From: S5-327 sp965116015
Lineage (GTDB): Bacteria > Chloroflexota > Dehalococcoidia > Lucifugimonadales > Australimonadaceae
NCBI GenBank assembly: GCA_965116015.1
Contig: OZ220477.1
Location: forward strand, 1,240,001 to 1,304,000
Direction: 5' to 3'
DNA length: 64,000 nucleotides
A program made the position numbers and the translations under genes. Shown here one piece after another: positions 17,598 through 27,000 of the stretch (the stretch's first letter is position 1; each line of letters begins with the position of its first letter). The notes below the pieces were generated by a model that saw only the letters and a list, made by a program, of their open reading frames with translations, ran no database searches and had not been told where the DNA came from.

Positions 17598-19472
17598 ATG
17601 CCCGGCCGCGAAGGAGAAGAGGCTGACATCGTCATCAGTCAGCGAGTCATTGACGAGTCTAGCCAATCCACCATCAAACGACTGATTGACGCGCTCGTCG
17701 AACTTGTGACCAACAGCGACGACAGCTATCGGCGCCTCGAATCAGCTGGAGTCGCCACCAACAATCGGATTGACGTGTACGTCTCCAGACGACGGGGAGG
17801 GGTCGTCTCCGAAGTCGTAGTCACAGACTGGGCTGAGGGTATGAACCTCGATCGAATCGAGGAGATACTGGTATTTGCCGCAGACACTAGCGGATTCACC
17901 TCTGGCGGCAGCATACGCGGCCTGTTCGGAAGAGGTCTGAAGGAAGCGATTTTCGCTCTCGGCAGCGGCACGATAGAGAGCGTACGCAACGGAGCTTTGA
18001 GCGCAGTGAGAGTCTTCCGTGAAGGAAGCAGCCACCGTCGCCGCATTATCACCGATAGCCATCCAACAGGAGAATCCAATTATACGCGCATATCCATCTC
18101 CGTTACTAATGAGCAAATCCAGTCTCCAGTCTGGGCAAAGCTAGCTGAACAATTCTGTACTCACTTCGCTTTACGCGACATTTGTTCGAGTGTTCGAGAT
18201 GTTCACTTGGCACTAAACGACACTGCTCGCACCCCAGCCTTGAACAGAAAAAGGCTCATGGAATACGAACCTCCCCAGACTCGGCCAGTAGTTCGGAAGA
18301 ACATCGCGCTCAGCGAGGAGCTAGGGGCAGCTTCCTTATCTATTGACGAATCAGCAAGTCCCTTACTCTACACAAGGAACGATCCCTGCTCGATTGCAGG
18401 CATCGTGGTGAAGACGGAAGGGATACCACTCGACAATAGGCTATTCGGTTTCGAGAACAACGAAGCCGCGAAGTACTTCTCTGGCAGCATTGAAGTGCCT
18501 GGCATCGCACAGCTGCTTCGGCGCGGCGACTCTAGCATCCTGACTCCGTCGCGAGCAGGCTTGGACTGGCGCACTAGCCATGCTATTAAGTTGCAAACCG
18601 CCGTAGAAGATGAACTGCATCAACTAGTTGATCGGAAGCAGCGCGAACTCGAAACTCAGCGTCGCAGCGCCACGAGAGAACAGTACCGAAGGAAGCTTCG
18701 AGATGTATGCGACCAGCTTAATCGACTAGCTGAGAACGAGTTGGAAGAGATTCCTCCGAACGGAGACGGGGCTCCCCTATCAATAGACAGGTTGACAATC
18801 CGACCGGACGTAGGCCATGCGAGTGAGCGAGAGCAGCGGCGTTTCTCAGTTTATCTCCCCAGCAACATGGCTAACTCCGGTGCGCAACCTAATGTCTCCA
18901 TTTCATTGGAAAATGTCCGAGGCAACATCCAGTCGCCGCCCGCAACGATTACACTAACTCCATCTCGAGCAAACACGGAAGTACTTGCAGGTAGTTTCGC
19001 CATAAGCGGAACTCCAAAAGGAGCATCTTGCACTATCTACGTCGCATGGACAAACCAGGATGACTTTGCAGAGTTCAGTGTTCAAGACCCTCGTCCTACA
19101 AGCCCGAGCGTACAGCGTAATCGTGGCCTCTTTCGCGAAATTAACTTCGACGATAGCAACCCTCAGCCGACTCAGCGTGTCAGCTACAACAACGGGAACG
19201 GCAACATCACCATCTATCTTCATTTCCCGTCCGTTGGAAACTACCTTCGCGCAGGAGGCGACGGATTGGGCGAGCCTCTAGGCCAACTTATGTGCGCGGA
19301 GCTTGTTGCGGAAGCATTCAGCAAGGAGATAGCTCGAAGGAGAATCGAAACCAATGCGATTCCCCTCGGCAGTGAGATTGACGCCTATAATTTTGAAATC
19401 AACAAACTCCATCACAAGTACCTGGAGGCCGTACATCAGATGATTAGGAGTTTCTCTCCAACAGGTGCTTGA
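17598..19472 (+). CDS. GHKL (Hsp90/MutL/MORC-like) ATPase, island gene 2
   Basis: 624 residues. An N-terminal GHKL ATP-binding domain is clear: N-box ELVTNSDDSY with E35, N39 and D42; G1 box DWAEGM (77-82); G2 loop GLFGRGLKEA (108-117). The spacing fits the MORC/Hsp90 branch, not a histidine kinase, and there is no H-box or HAMP. A coiled-coil-prone stretch follows near 340-390 (ELETQRRSATREQYRRKLRD). Then come beta-rich segments (410-540) and a helical end. The gene is clearly richer in A/T than its neighbours and uses many codons the core genes avoid, suggesting transfer. Prokaryotic ATPases of this kind often occur in defence or DNA-management loci, but the function here is unknown. Confidence 0.75.
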   Translation: MPGREGEEADIVISQRVIDESSQSTIKRLIDALVELVTNSDDSYRRLESAGVATNNRIDVYVSRRRGGVVSEVVVTDWAEGMNLDRIEEILVFAADTSGFTSGGSIRGLFGRGLKEAIFALGSGTIESVRNGALSAVRVFREGSSHRRRIITDSHPTGESNYTRISISVTNEQIQSPVWAKLAEQFCTHFALRDICSSVRDVHLALNDTARTPALNRKRLMEYEPPQTRPVVRKNIALSEELGAASLSIDESASPLLYTRNDPCSIAGIVVKTEGIPLDNRLFGFENNEAAKYFSGSIEVPGIAQLLRRGDSSILTPSRAGLDWRTSHAIKLQTAVEDELHQLVDRKQRELETQRRSATREQYRRKLRDVCDQLNRLAENELEEIPPNGDGAPLSIDRLTIRPDVGHASEREQRRFSVYLPSNMANSGAQPNVSISLENVRGNIQSPPATITLTPSRANTEVLAGSFAISGTPKGASCTIYVAWTNQDDFAEFSVQDPRPTSPSVQRNRGLFREINFDDSNPQPTQRVSYNNGNGNITIYLHFPSVGNYLRAGGDGLGEPLGQLMCAELVAEAFSKEIARRRIETNAIPLGSEIDAYNFEINKLHHKYLEAVHQMIRSFSPTGA

Positions 19473-19530
19473 CAGCGATGCCCCGATTCCGATAAGGACC
19501 CTCGGAATCTCACGCAGGAGGGCAGTCGCC

Positions 19531-19902
19531 ATGGGGCTGAACGTCGGCATCATCAATATCGAATTCATCCCACGGCCGCGCGGCCACGTGTACGAGTTCG
19601 CCCAGCACATCGCTAGCATAGGCGCGCATGACTCCTATATGTCAGGCGAGGGTCAGAGCTACATCCCCTTCACGCAGCGGCGCCTGCTGCAAATGCTCGA
19701 CCTCTTCTCCCAGAGGCGCGCACTGACGCCACAAGAGCAACAAGAAATCCACGCGTGGCTGAAGTCGCTCCCCTGGCTCGAGAGATGGCGGGACTCGCTG
19801 CCACCAGACGAAGAGGACGGTGAGAACGACGATTACCCCACCGCCGCAGACCACGACCCCGAGCGCGACGGCGGGTTCATTGAATTGTACTTCGGCTGGT
19901 AG
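19531..19902 (+). CDS. Small acidic protein of unknown function (island gene 3)
   Basis: 123 residues. The ATG at 19531 is chosen because GGAGGG lies 8 nt upstream. A longer form from a GTG at 19465 would overlap the ATPase stop but lacks such a site. The start is MGLNVGIINIEF. A helical middle (LLQMLDLFSQRRALTPQEQQ) follows, and residues 85-115 are strongly acidic. The overlap and close spacing make it part of the island operon. No family is recognised. Confidence 0.6.
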   Translation: MGLNVGIINIEFIPRPRGHVYEFAQHIASIGAHDSYMSGEGQSYIPFTQRRLLQMLDLFSQRRALTPQEQQEIHAWLKSLPWLERWRDSLPPDEEDGENDDYPTAADHDPERDGGFIELYFGW

Positions 19903-19930
19903 CCCCCTTGCCCGCCCCGCCCCCGCCCCC

Positions 19931-19936
19931 TATACT
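19931..19936 (+). promoter_or_regulatory. -10 box of the pyrimidine operon
   Basis: TATACT at 19931-19936 lies 155 nt upstream of pyrR. Transcription from here would include the PyrR element and two further hairpins (19944-19960, 20016-20034). Confidence 0.5.
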
Positions 19937-19964
19937 AAACCCCGCAGCGCGAAACGCTGCGCGA

Positions 19965-19998
19965 CCCTTTAAGCACAGTCCTGCGAGGCTGGCAAGGG
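19965..19998 (+). promoter_or_regulatory. PyrR-binding RNA element in the pyr leader
   Basis: The leader contains AGTCCTGCGAGGCT (19977-19990), an exact match to the PyrR-binding consensus AGUCCnGnGAGGCU. It is presented as expected: outer stem CCCTT/AAGGG (19965-19969 with 19994-19998), GC/GC, then CAG/CTG closing the conserved loop. The next gene is pyrR itself. UMP- or UTP-bound PyrR should bind here and lower expression of the operon. Confidence 0.88.
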
Positions 19999-20015
19999 CG
20001 GGAACAGGGCAGCCC

Positions 20016-20034
20016 TGCGGCGCGATTCGCCGCA
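20016..20034 (+). promoter_or_regulatory. Hairpin downstream of the PyrR site in the pyr leader
   Basis: TGCGGCG and CGCCGCA form a perfect 7-bp stem with a 5-nt loop. No run of T follows, so it is not a standard intrinsic terminator. This leaves a translational or Rho-type mechanism, as proposed for some high-GC bacteria with one PyrR site ahead of pyrR. An upstream perfect hairpin, GCAGCG/CGCTGC, is at 19944-19960. Confidence 0.4.
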
Positions 20035-20090
20035 AGGCGCAGCTGCAAGCGCCACCCCTTCGCCAGCAGCCGCGAGAAGCCCATCCACCA

Positions 20091-20645
20091 ATGACCACCG
20101 AGACCCGGATCCTCGACCCCGACAATATGCGGCGCAGCATCGTCCGCATCGCCCACGAAATCATCGAGCGCAACCCCAACCCCGACGGACTCGCCCTCGT
20201 CGGCGTCCTCCGCCGAGGCTTCCCCCTCGCCAACCGCATCAGCGCCTGCATCCAGCAGTTCGAAGGCGCCGACATCCCCGTCGGCTCGCTCGACATCAAC
20301 CTCTACCGCGACGACCTCTCGCGCCTCCCCCAACCCATCGTCCGGCGCACCGACGTCCCCGTCGACCTCGACGCCAAAACCGTCGTCCTCGTCGACGACG
20401 TCTTCTGCTCAGGACGCACAGCCCGCGCCGCCCTCAACGCCCTGATGGACCTCGGACGGCCGCGCGCCGTGCAACTCGCCGTCCTCGTCGACCGCGGACA
20501 CCACGAACTCCCCATACGCGCCGACTACGTAGGCAAGAACATCCCCACCTCCCTCAGCGAAGAGGTCCAGGTGCGCGTCGCCGAAATCGACAGCGTCGAC
20601 GAAGTCGCCCTCATCCGCCACGACAGGAGACTGCTCCCGTGCTGA
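20091..20645 (+). CDS. pyrR: Bifunctional pyr operon regulator / uracil phosphoribosyltransferase PyrR
   Basis: 184 residues, normal for PyrR. The PRPP-binding loop is VVLVDDVFCSGRTARAA near 99-115. LVGVLRRGFPLA precedes it, and the C-terminal half has AVLVDRGHHELPIRADYVGKN, the PyrR-specific segment. It binds pyr leader RNA when loaded with UMP/UTP and may also make UMP from uracil and PRPP. The ATG at 20091 starts the family sequence; the frame open upstream to 19908 is the leader. The matching RNA target lies about 100 nt upstream. Confidence 0.95.
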   Translation: MTTETRILDPDNMRRSIVRIAHEIIERNPNPDGLALVGVLRRGFPLANRISACIQQFEGADIPVGSLDINLYRDDLSRLPQPIVRRTDVPVDLDAKTVVLVDDVFCSGRTARAALNALMDLGRPRAVQLAVLVDRGHHELPIRADYVGKNIPTSLSEEVQVRVAEIDSVDEVALIRHDRRLLPC

Positions 20646-21664
20646 CCAACGCCCCAGGCGCAACGCTCGGGCGCCCGGCGACGGCGCCCTCCCCCGCCGA
20701 GGGAGCGCTCCCCCGCCGCAAGCACGTGCTCGACCTCGACGACTTCTCGCGCGGCGAGATCGTCAGCGTGCTCGACCAGGCGGAGGCGATGCGCGAACTC
20801 CTCGGCCGCAGCATCAAAAAAGCCCCCTCGCTCCGCGGAAAAGTCGTCATCACCGTCTTCCTCGAACCAAGCACCCGCACCCGCGTCTCCTTCGAACAGG
20901 CCGGCAAGATGCTCAGCGCCGACGTCATCAACATCTCCGGCTCCGGAAGCAGCGCCGAAAAAGGCGAATCGCTCCTCAACACCGCCCTCGCCCTCCAGGC
21001 AATGCGCGCCGACCTCATCATCATCCGAAGCCCCCACGCCGGAGCCCCCTACTTCCTCGCCCGAAACCTCGACCGCGCCGGCATCGTCAACGCCGGCGAC
21101 GGACGCCACGCCCATCCCACCCAAGCCCTCCTCGACCTGATGACGATGCGCTCCCGCCTCGGCAGCCTCGACGGCAAGAAAATCGTCATCGTCGGCGACT
21201 CCCTCAACAGCCGCGTCGCCCGCTCCGACATCTTCGGCCTCGCCGCAATGGGAGCCTCCGTCGTGCTCTGCGGACCCCCTACCCTCATCCCCATCCACCT
21301 GCTCCGCAACAACCCACACCCCCCGCACGAACTCGCCGTCGAGCACGACCTCGACGCCGCCATCGACAACGCCGACGCCGTCATCGCCCTTCGCATCCAG
21401 AAAGAGCGCCACGCCGGCGGCGCGCTCCCCACGATGCGCGAATACACGCGCCGGTGGATGATCACCGAATCCCGTATGCGCCGCGCCAAACCCGACGCCC
21501 TGCTTATGCACCCAGGCCCTATGAACGAAGGCGTAGAAATCGCCTCCTCCCTCGCGCACAGCCCGAACGCCCAGATCGAAGAGCAGGTCACAAACGGCGT
21601 CGCCGTGCGCATGGCGCTCCTCTACCAACTCCTCACCGGCCCCCACGAAAGCCCAACCGAATGA
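20639..21664 (+). CDS. pyrB: Aspartate carbamoyltransferase, catalytic subunit
   Basis: 341 residues. The carbamoyl-phosphate motif is FLEPSTRTRVSFE near 75-87. The GDGRHAHPTQALLDL segment is near 152, GDSLNSRVARS is near 180, and HPGPMNEGVEI is near the end. It makes carbamoyl aspartate from carbamoyl phosphate and aspartate. The GTG at 20639 overlaps the pyrR stop by 7 bp. The first 27 residues are Pro/Ala-rich and not family sequence, so the mature core may begin at about KHVLDLDDFS. No PyrI subunit is present. Confidence 0.96.
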   Translation: MLTNAPGATLGRPATAPSPAEGALPRRKHVLDLDDFSRGEIVSVLDQAEAMRELLGRSIKKAPSLRGKVVITVFLEPSTRTRVSFEQAGKMLSADVINISGSGSSAEKGESLLNTALALQAMRADLIIIRSPHAGAPYFLARNLDRAGIVNAGDGRHAHPTQALLDLMTMRSRLGSLDGKKIVIVGDSLNSRVARSDIFGLAAMGASVVLCGPPTLIPIHLLRNNPHPPHELAVEHDLDAAIDNADAVIALRIQKERHAGGALPTMREYTRRWMITESRMRRAKPDALLMHPGPMNEGVEIASSLAHSPNAQIEEQVTNGVAVRMALLYQLLTGPHESPTE

Positions 21665-22998
21665 CCACGCCCATCCTCATCAAGGGCGCACGCCTCATCG
21701 ACCCCAACGCCGGAACCGACACCCCCGGAAACCTCCTCCTGCGCGACGGAACCATCCGACCCGCAGACTCCACCCCGCCCGCAGGCGCGCTCGTCGTCGA
21801 CGCCGGCGGCCTCGTCGCCGCCCCCGGATTCATCGACCTGCACGCCCACCTCCGCGAGCCGGGATTCGAAGACAAGGAAACGATCGCCACCGGAACCGCC
21901 GCAGCCGCAGCCGGCGGCTTCACAACAGTCTGCGCGATGCCGAACACCGAACCCGCAATCGACTCCGCGACGGTCGTCGAGTTCATCGCCCAGCAAGCGC
22001 GCGCCGCAGGCCCCGTCCGCGTCTGCGCGATCGGCGCCGTCTCCAAAGGCCGCAAGGGAACCGAACTCGCCGATATGGAAGAACTCGCCAGGGCAGGCGT
22101 CGTCGCCTTCTCCGACGACGGCAGCCCCGTCGCCACCGGACGCCTTATGGAGATGGCCCTCCTCTACTCCGGCCAGCTCGGCCTCCCCGTCATCGACCAC
22201 TGCGAAGACCTCTCCATCGCCGCCGGCCTCGGAATGAACGAAGGACCCGTCGCCTCCCGCCTCGGCCTCGAGGGCTACCCCGCAGCCGCCGAAGAATCCT
22301 TCATCGCCCGCGACATCGCCGTGCTCGCGCTCACAGGCGGCCGCCTCCACATCGCCCACCTCAGCGCCGCCGGCGGCGCCGAGATCGTCCGCGCCGCCAG
22401 GCAGCGCGGCCTCGCCGTAACCGCCGAGGTCACCCCCTCCCACCTCGCTATGACCGAAGAATGGACGCTCGGCGGACAGAGCGCCGGCTCAGTAGCCGAC
22501 CCCCTCGGCGCCGCCGCCTACGACACTTGCGCCAAGGTCAGCCCTCCCCTGCGCTCCGAGTCCGACCGCCAGGCCCTCATCCTCGCCCTCCGCAACGGCG
22601 TCATCGACGCCATCGCCACCGACCACGCCCCTCACACGTTCGCCGACAAGGCCGTGCCGTTCGACGAAGCCGCCGTCGGCATCTCCGTGCTCGAAACAGC
22701 ATTCGCCTCGCTGATGAGCCTCGTCCACAGCGGCGCCGTCGACCTCCCAACCCTGGTGGCGCGCCTCACGACCGGGCCCGCAAGCGTCCTCGGCCCCCGG
22801 TTCGCGCCCTGCGCATCCCTCGCAGCCGGATCCCCAGCCGACATCACGCTCTTCGACCCCGAAGAGCAGTGGGTAGTCGACCCTGCGGCGTTCGCATCCA
22901 AGGGCAAGAACACCCCGCTCGCAGGCGCCGTCCTGAAGGGGAAAGTGAAACTGACAATCGCGGGCGGACGCATCGCCTACGACGGCGTCGGCCTATGA
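21661..22998 (+). CDS. pyrC: Dihydroorotase
   Basis: 445 residues of the class I dihydroorotase type. The metal-binding HxH is in DLHAHLREPGFEDKETI near 60. VCAMPNTEPAIDS, the metal-ligand SDDGSPV region, IDHCED, HIAHLSA and ATDHAPHT follow in order. It closes carbamoyl aspartate to dihydroorotate. The ATG at 21661 overlaps the pyrB stop (ATGA). Confidence 0.96.
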   Translation: MTTPILIKGARLIDPNAGTDTPGNLLLRDGTIRPADSTPPAGALVVDAGGLVAAPGFIDLHAHLREPGFEDKETIATGTAAAAAGGFTTVCAMPNTEPAIDSATVVEFIAQQARAAGPVRVCAIGAVSKGRKGTELADMEELARAGVVAFSDDGSPVATGRLMEMALLYSGQLGLPVIDHCEDLSIAAGLGMNEGPVASRLGLEGYPAAAEESFIARDIAVLALTGGRLHIAHLSAAGGAEIVRAARQRGLAVTAEVTPSHLAMTEEWTLGGQSAGSVADPLGAAAYDTCAKVSPPLRSESDRQALILALRNGVIDAIATDHAPHTFADKAVPFDEAAVGISVLETAFASLMSLVHSGAVDLPTLVARLTTGPASVLGPRFAPCASLAAGSPADITLFDPEEQWVVDPAAFASKGKNTPLAGAVLKGKVKLTIAGGRIAYDGVGL

Positions 22999-24065
22999 CC
23001 ACCGCCCGCCTCGTCCTCAGCGACGGCTCCGTCTACGAAGGACGCTCCCTCGGCGCCCAAACCGACGCGTTCGGCGAAGTCGTCTTCAACACCAGTATGT
23101 TCGGCTACCAGGAGATGCTCACCGACCCGTCCTACGCCGGCCAGATCGTCGTGCCGACGTACCCCCTCCAGGGCAACTACGGCGTCAACGAATCCGACGA
23201 CGAGTCCCGGCGCCTGCAAGTCGCGGCGTTCGTCGTTCGCGAGCATTCCTCCACCCCCAGCCACTACGACTCCGCGCGCACCCTTCACCAGCGCCTCGCC
23301 GACGCCGGCGTCCCCGGCCTCTGGGGCGTCGACACCCGAGCCATCGCCCGCCGCATACGCTCCCACGGCGTGATGATGGCCGCCCTCGCCCTCGGCGACC
23401 CCCACGACGCCCTCCGCGAACTCCGCAACCGCCCCCCATACGACTCCGTCAACTTCGTCGAGCGCGTAACCATCAGCAACCCCTACGACTGGAGCGCCGG
23501 CGGCGACAAGCGCGTCGCCGTCATCGACTGCGGCGTGAAGTACAACATCCTCCGCCTCCTCGCCAAACGCGGCTGCCAGGTGCGCGTCTTCCCCGCGGCG
23601 GCGACAGCCGAAGACGTGCTCGCAAGCCGCCCCCACGGCGTCGTCTTCTCCCCCGGCCCCGGCGACCCCGTCCACAACAGCCCAACCGTCAAGACCGCCA
23701 GAACCATCATCGACGCCGTCCCCACGCTCGGAATCTGCCTCGGGCACCAGATCATCGCCCGCGCACTCGGAGCCGAAACCTACAAGCTCAAGTTCGGACA
23801 TCGCGGCGGCAACCACCCCGTCCAAGACCTCGCCACCGGACGCGTCTCCATCACCGCCCAGAACCACGGCTACGCCGTCGCCGACGACGGCCTCCCCTCC
23901 GACATCGTCGTCGCCAGCCGCAACCTCAACGACGGCACAATCGAAGGCCTGCGCCACCGCAACCGCCCTGTCGTCACCATCCAGTACCACTCCGAAGCAT
24001 CACCCGGCCCCCTCGACAACGAATACGTGTTCGACCAGTTCATCGACCTCCTGAGCGACGCCTGA
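22995..24065 (+). CDS. carA: Carbamoyl-phosphate synthase small (glutaminase) subunit
   Basis: 356 residues. The N-terminal CarA domain has GEVVFNTSMFGYQEMLTDPS near 29-48. The class I glutaminase domain has GVVFSPGPGDP, the nucleophile Cys248 in LGICLGHQI, GHRGGNHPV and QYHSEASPGP with the catalytic His and Glu. It releases ammonia from glutamine for the large subunit. The ATG overlaps the pyrC stop by 4 bp. Confidence 0.97.
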   Translation: MTTARLVLSDGSVYEGRSLGAQTDAFGEVVFNTSMFGYQEMLTDPSYAGQIVVPTYPLQGNYGVNESDDESRRLQVAAFVVREHSSTPSHYDSARTLHQRLADAGVPGLWGVDTRAIARRIRSHGVMMAALALGDPHDALRELRNRPPYDSVNFVERVTISNPYDWSAGGDKRVAVIDCGVKYNILRLLAKRGCQVRVFPAAATAEDVLASRPHGVVFSPGPGDPVHNSPTVKTARTIIDAVPTLGICLGHQIIARALGAETYKLKFGHRGGNHPVQDLATGRVSITAQNHGYAVADDGLPSDIVVASRNLNDGTIEGLRHRNRPVVTIQYHSEASPGPLDNEYVFDQFIDLLSDA

Positions 24066-24075
24066 ACCCAACCCT

Positions 24076-27000
24076 ATGACGCAACAGCCTACCCCCCGGA
24101 AAGTCCTCGTAATCGGCAGCGGCCCCATCGTCATCGGGCAGGCCGCGGAGTTCGACTACGCCGGCGCCCAGGCCTGCAAAGCCCTCCGCGAAGAGGGCGT
24201 CGCCGTCGTCCTCGTCAACTCCAACCCCGCAACCATCATGACCGACGAGGAGATCGCCGACGCCGTCTACATCGAACCCCTCGCCGTCGACGTCATCGAA
24301 CGCATCATCGCCCGCGAACAACCCGACGGACTCCTCCCCACCCTCGGCGGCCAGACCGGCCTCAACCTCGCCGTCGAACTCCACGAAAAAGGCGTCCTCG
24401 AACGCCACAACGTCCGCCTCCTCGGCACATCCGTCGAAACCATCAGAACCGCCGAAGACCGCGAACTCTTCCGCAGCCTGCTCCAGAGCCTCGGCGAACC
24501 CGTTCCCCCCAGCGAAATCGCCGGATCCATCGACGACGCCCTGGCGGTCGGACGCAAACTCGGCCTCCCCCTCATCGTCCGCCCCGCCTACACCCTCGGC
24601 GGCTCCGGAGGAGGCTTCGCCGCAACAATGGACGAACTCGAACAGGTGGCGGCTAGCGGCCTCGCCGCAAGCCCTATCCGGCAAATCCTCGTCGAACGCT
24701 CCATCAGAGGATGGCGCGAAGTCGAATACGAGGTTATGCGCGACTCCGCCGACGCCTGCATCACCATCTGCAATATGGAAAACTTCGACGCTATGGGCGT
24801 CCACACCGGCGACAGCATCGTCATCGCCCCCAGCCAAACCCTCTCCGACAAGGAATTCCAGATGCTCCGCTCAGCGAGCATCCGCATCATCCGATCCCTC
24901 GGCATCGAGGGCGGCTGCAATATCCAGTTCGCCCTCTCCCCCAACCCCGTCGTCGGCGAAGCCCTCCCCGGAGGCGCCCCCGACCCAATGCAGTACTACG
25001 TCATCGAAGTCAACCCCCGCGTCAGCCGCTCCTCAGCCCTCGCCTCCAAAGCCACCGGATACCCCATCGCGCGCGTCGCCGCCAAGATCGCCGTAGGACG
25101 CCGCCTCGACGAGATACCCAACGCCGTCACCCTCCGAACCAAAGCCGCCTTCGAACCCGCCCTCGACTACTGCGTCATCAAGATCCCCCGCTGGCCTTTC
25201 GACAAATTCGCATCCGGCGACCGCTCCATCAACCCCCAGATGAAAGCCACCGGCGAGGTGATGGCCATCGACCGCAGCTTCGAAGCCGCACTCCAGAAAG
25301 CCGTCCGATCCCTCGAACTCGCCGGCAAGTCCTTCCTCTGGGAAGACCCCGAATGGGCCGGCGACGGCCTCGAAAATCTCCCCCTCGAACCGAACGACCT
25401 CCGCCTCTGGAGCATCGCCGCCGCACTCCGCAGAGGCGTCCCCGTCAACGTCCTCGCCAGAACCGCCCAGATCGACCCGTGGTTCCTCAACGGCGTCGAG
25501 CGCATCGTCCGCATGGAGCAGCGCCTCAGCAGCGAAACCCTCGAGCGCGACCTCCTGTGGGAAGCCAAACGGCTCGGTATGCCCGACGAATCCATCGCCC
25601 GCCTCGCCGGACTCTCCCACGAACAGGCGCGCTCCCTCCGCCGCAAACTCGGCATCGCCCCCGTCTACAAAATGGTCGACACCTGCGCCGCCGAATTCGA
25701 GGCCGCAACCCCCTACTTCTACAGCTCCTACGACCAGGAGAACGAATCTTCCCCCCTACCCGGACCAAAAGCTATCGTCATCGGCAGCGGACCCATACGC
25801 ATCGGCCAGGGAATCGAGTTCGACTACTGCTCCGTCCACGCCGCTTGGGCCCTCGACAGCGCCGGCGTCAAGTCCATTATGGTCAACTCCAACCCCGAAA
25901 CCGTCTCCACCGACTTCGACACCAGCGACCGCCTCTACTTCGAACCCCTCGACGAAGAGAGCATCCGCGACATCATCGAAAACGAACGCGACGGCGACTA
26001 CTACCCCCCCTCCGTCGTCCAATTCGGCGGCCAAACCGCCATCTCCCTCAGCCAGGCCATCGCCGCCGCCGGACTCCCCATCCTCGGATCATCAGCCGAC
26101 GCCATCGACATCGCCTCCGACCGCGACAGGTTCGGCCAGCTAATGGCCCAGCTCGGCGTCCCGCAGCCCCCAGGCGCCGCCGTCACATCGCTCGAAGAAG
26201 GCGTCGACGCCGCCTCTCGCCTCGGCTTCCCCCTCGTCGTCCGCCCCAGCTACGTCCTCGGCGGACGCGCTATGGAAATCGTCGACAACATCGCCGAACT
26301 CGTCCGATACCTCAACCGCGCCCTCGACGCCGCCCCCGACAAACCCATCCTCGTCGACAAGTACTTCCAGGGCCGCGAGGTCGAGATCGACGCCGTCGTC
26401 GACGGCGAGCAAACCCTCATCCCCGGCATTATGGAGCACATCGAACGCGCCGGCGTCCACTCCGGCGACTCTATGGCCGTCTACCCCTCCCCACGCCTCT
26501 CCGACCACGAACGCAGCGTCATCGTCGACTACGCCGCGCGCATCGGCCTCGCCATCGGCGTCCGCGGACTTATGAACATCCAGTTCGTCATTATGAACGA
26601 GAGCAAACCCTTCGGCCTCACCGTCCCCGCCGACACCGGCCTCTCCTCCATCTACGTCATCGAAGTCAACCCGCGCTCCAGCCGCACCATCCCCTTCATC
26701 TCCAAAGTAACCGGAATCCCTATGGTCCACATCGCCGCCAACGTTATGCTCGGACGCTCGATCGCCGAGCAGGGCTACTCAGGCGGCCTGCGCCCCGACC
26801 CCCCGATGTTCAGCGTCAAAGCCCCCGTCTTCTCGATGTCCAAGCTCACCGGCGTCGAAACCTACCTCGGCCCCGAAATGAAATCCACCGGCGAGGTGAT
26901 GGGCATCGACATCGCCCTCCGCCCCGCCGTCGCCAAAGCCCTCATCGCCGCCGGAATGATGCTCCCCCCTTCCGGATCAATCCTCGTAACCATCGCCGAC

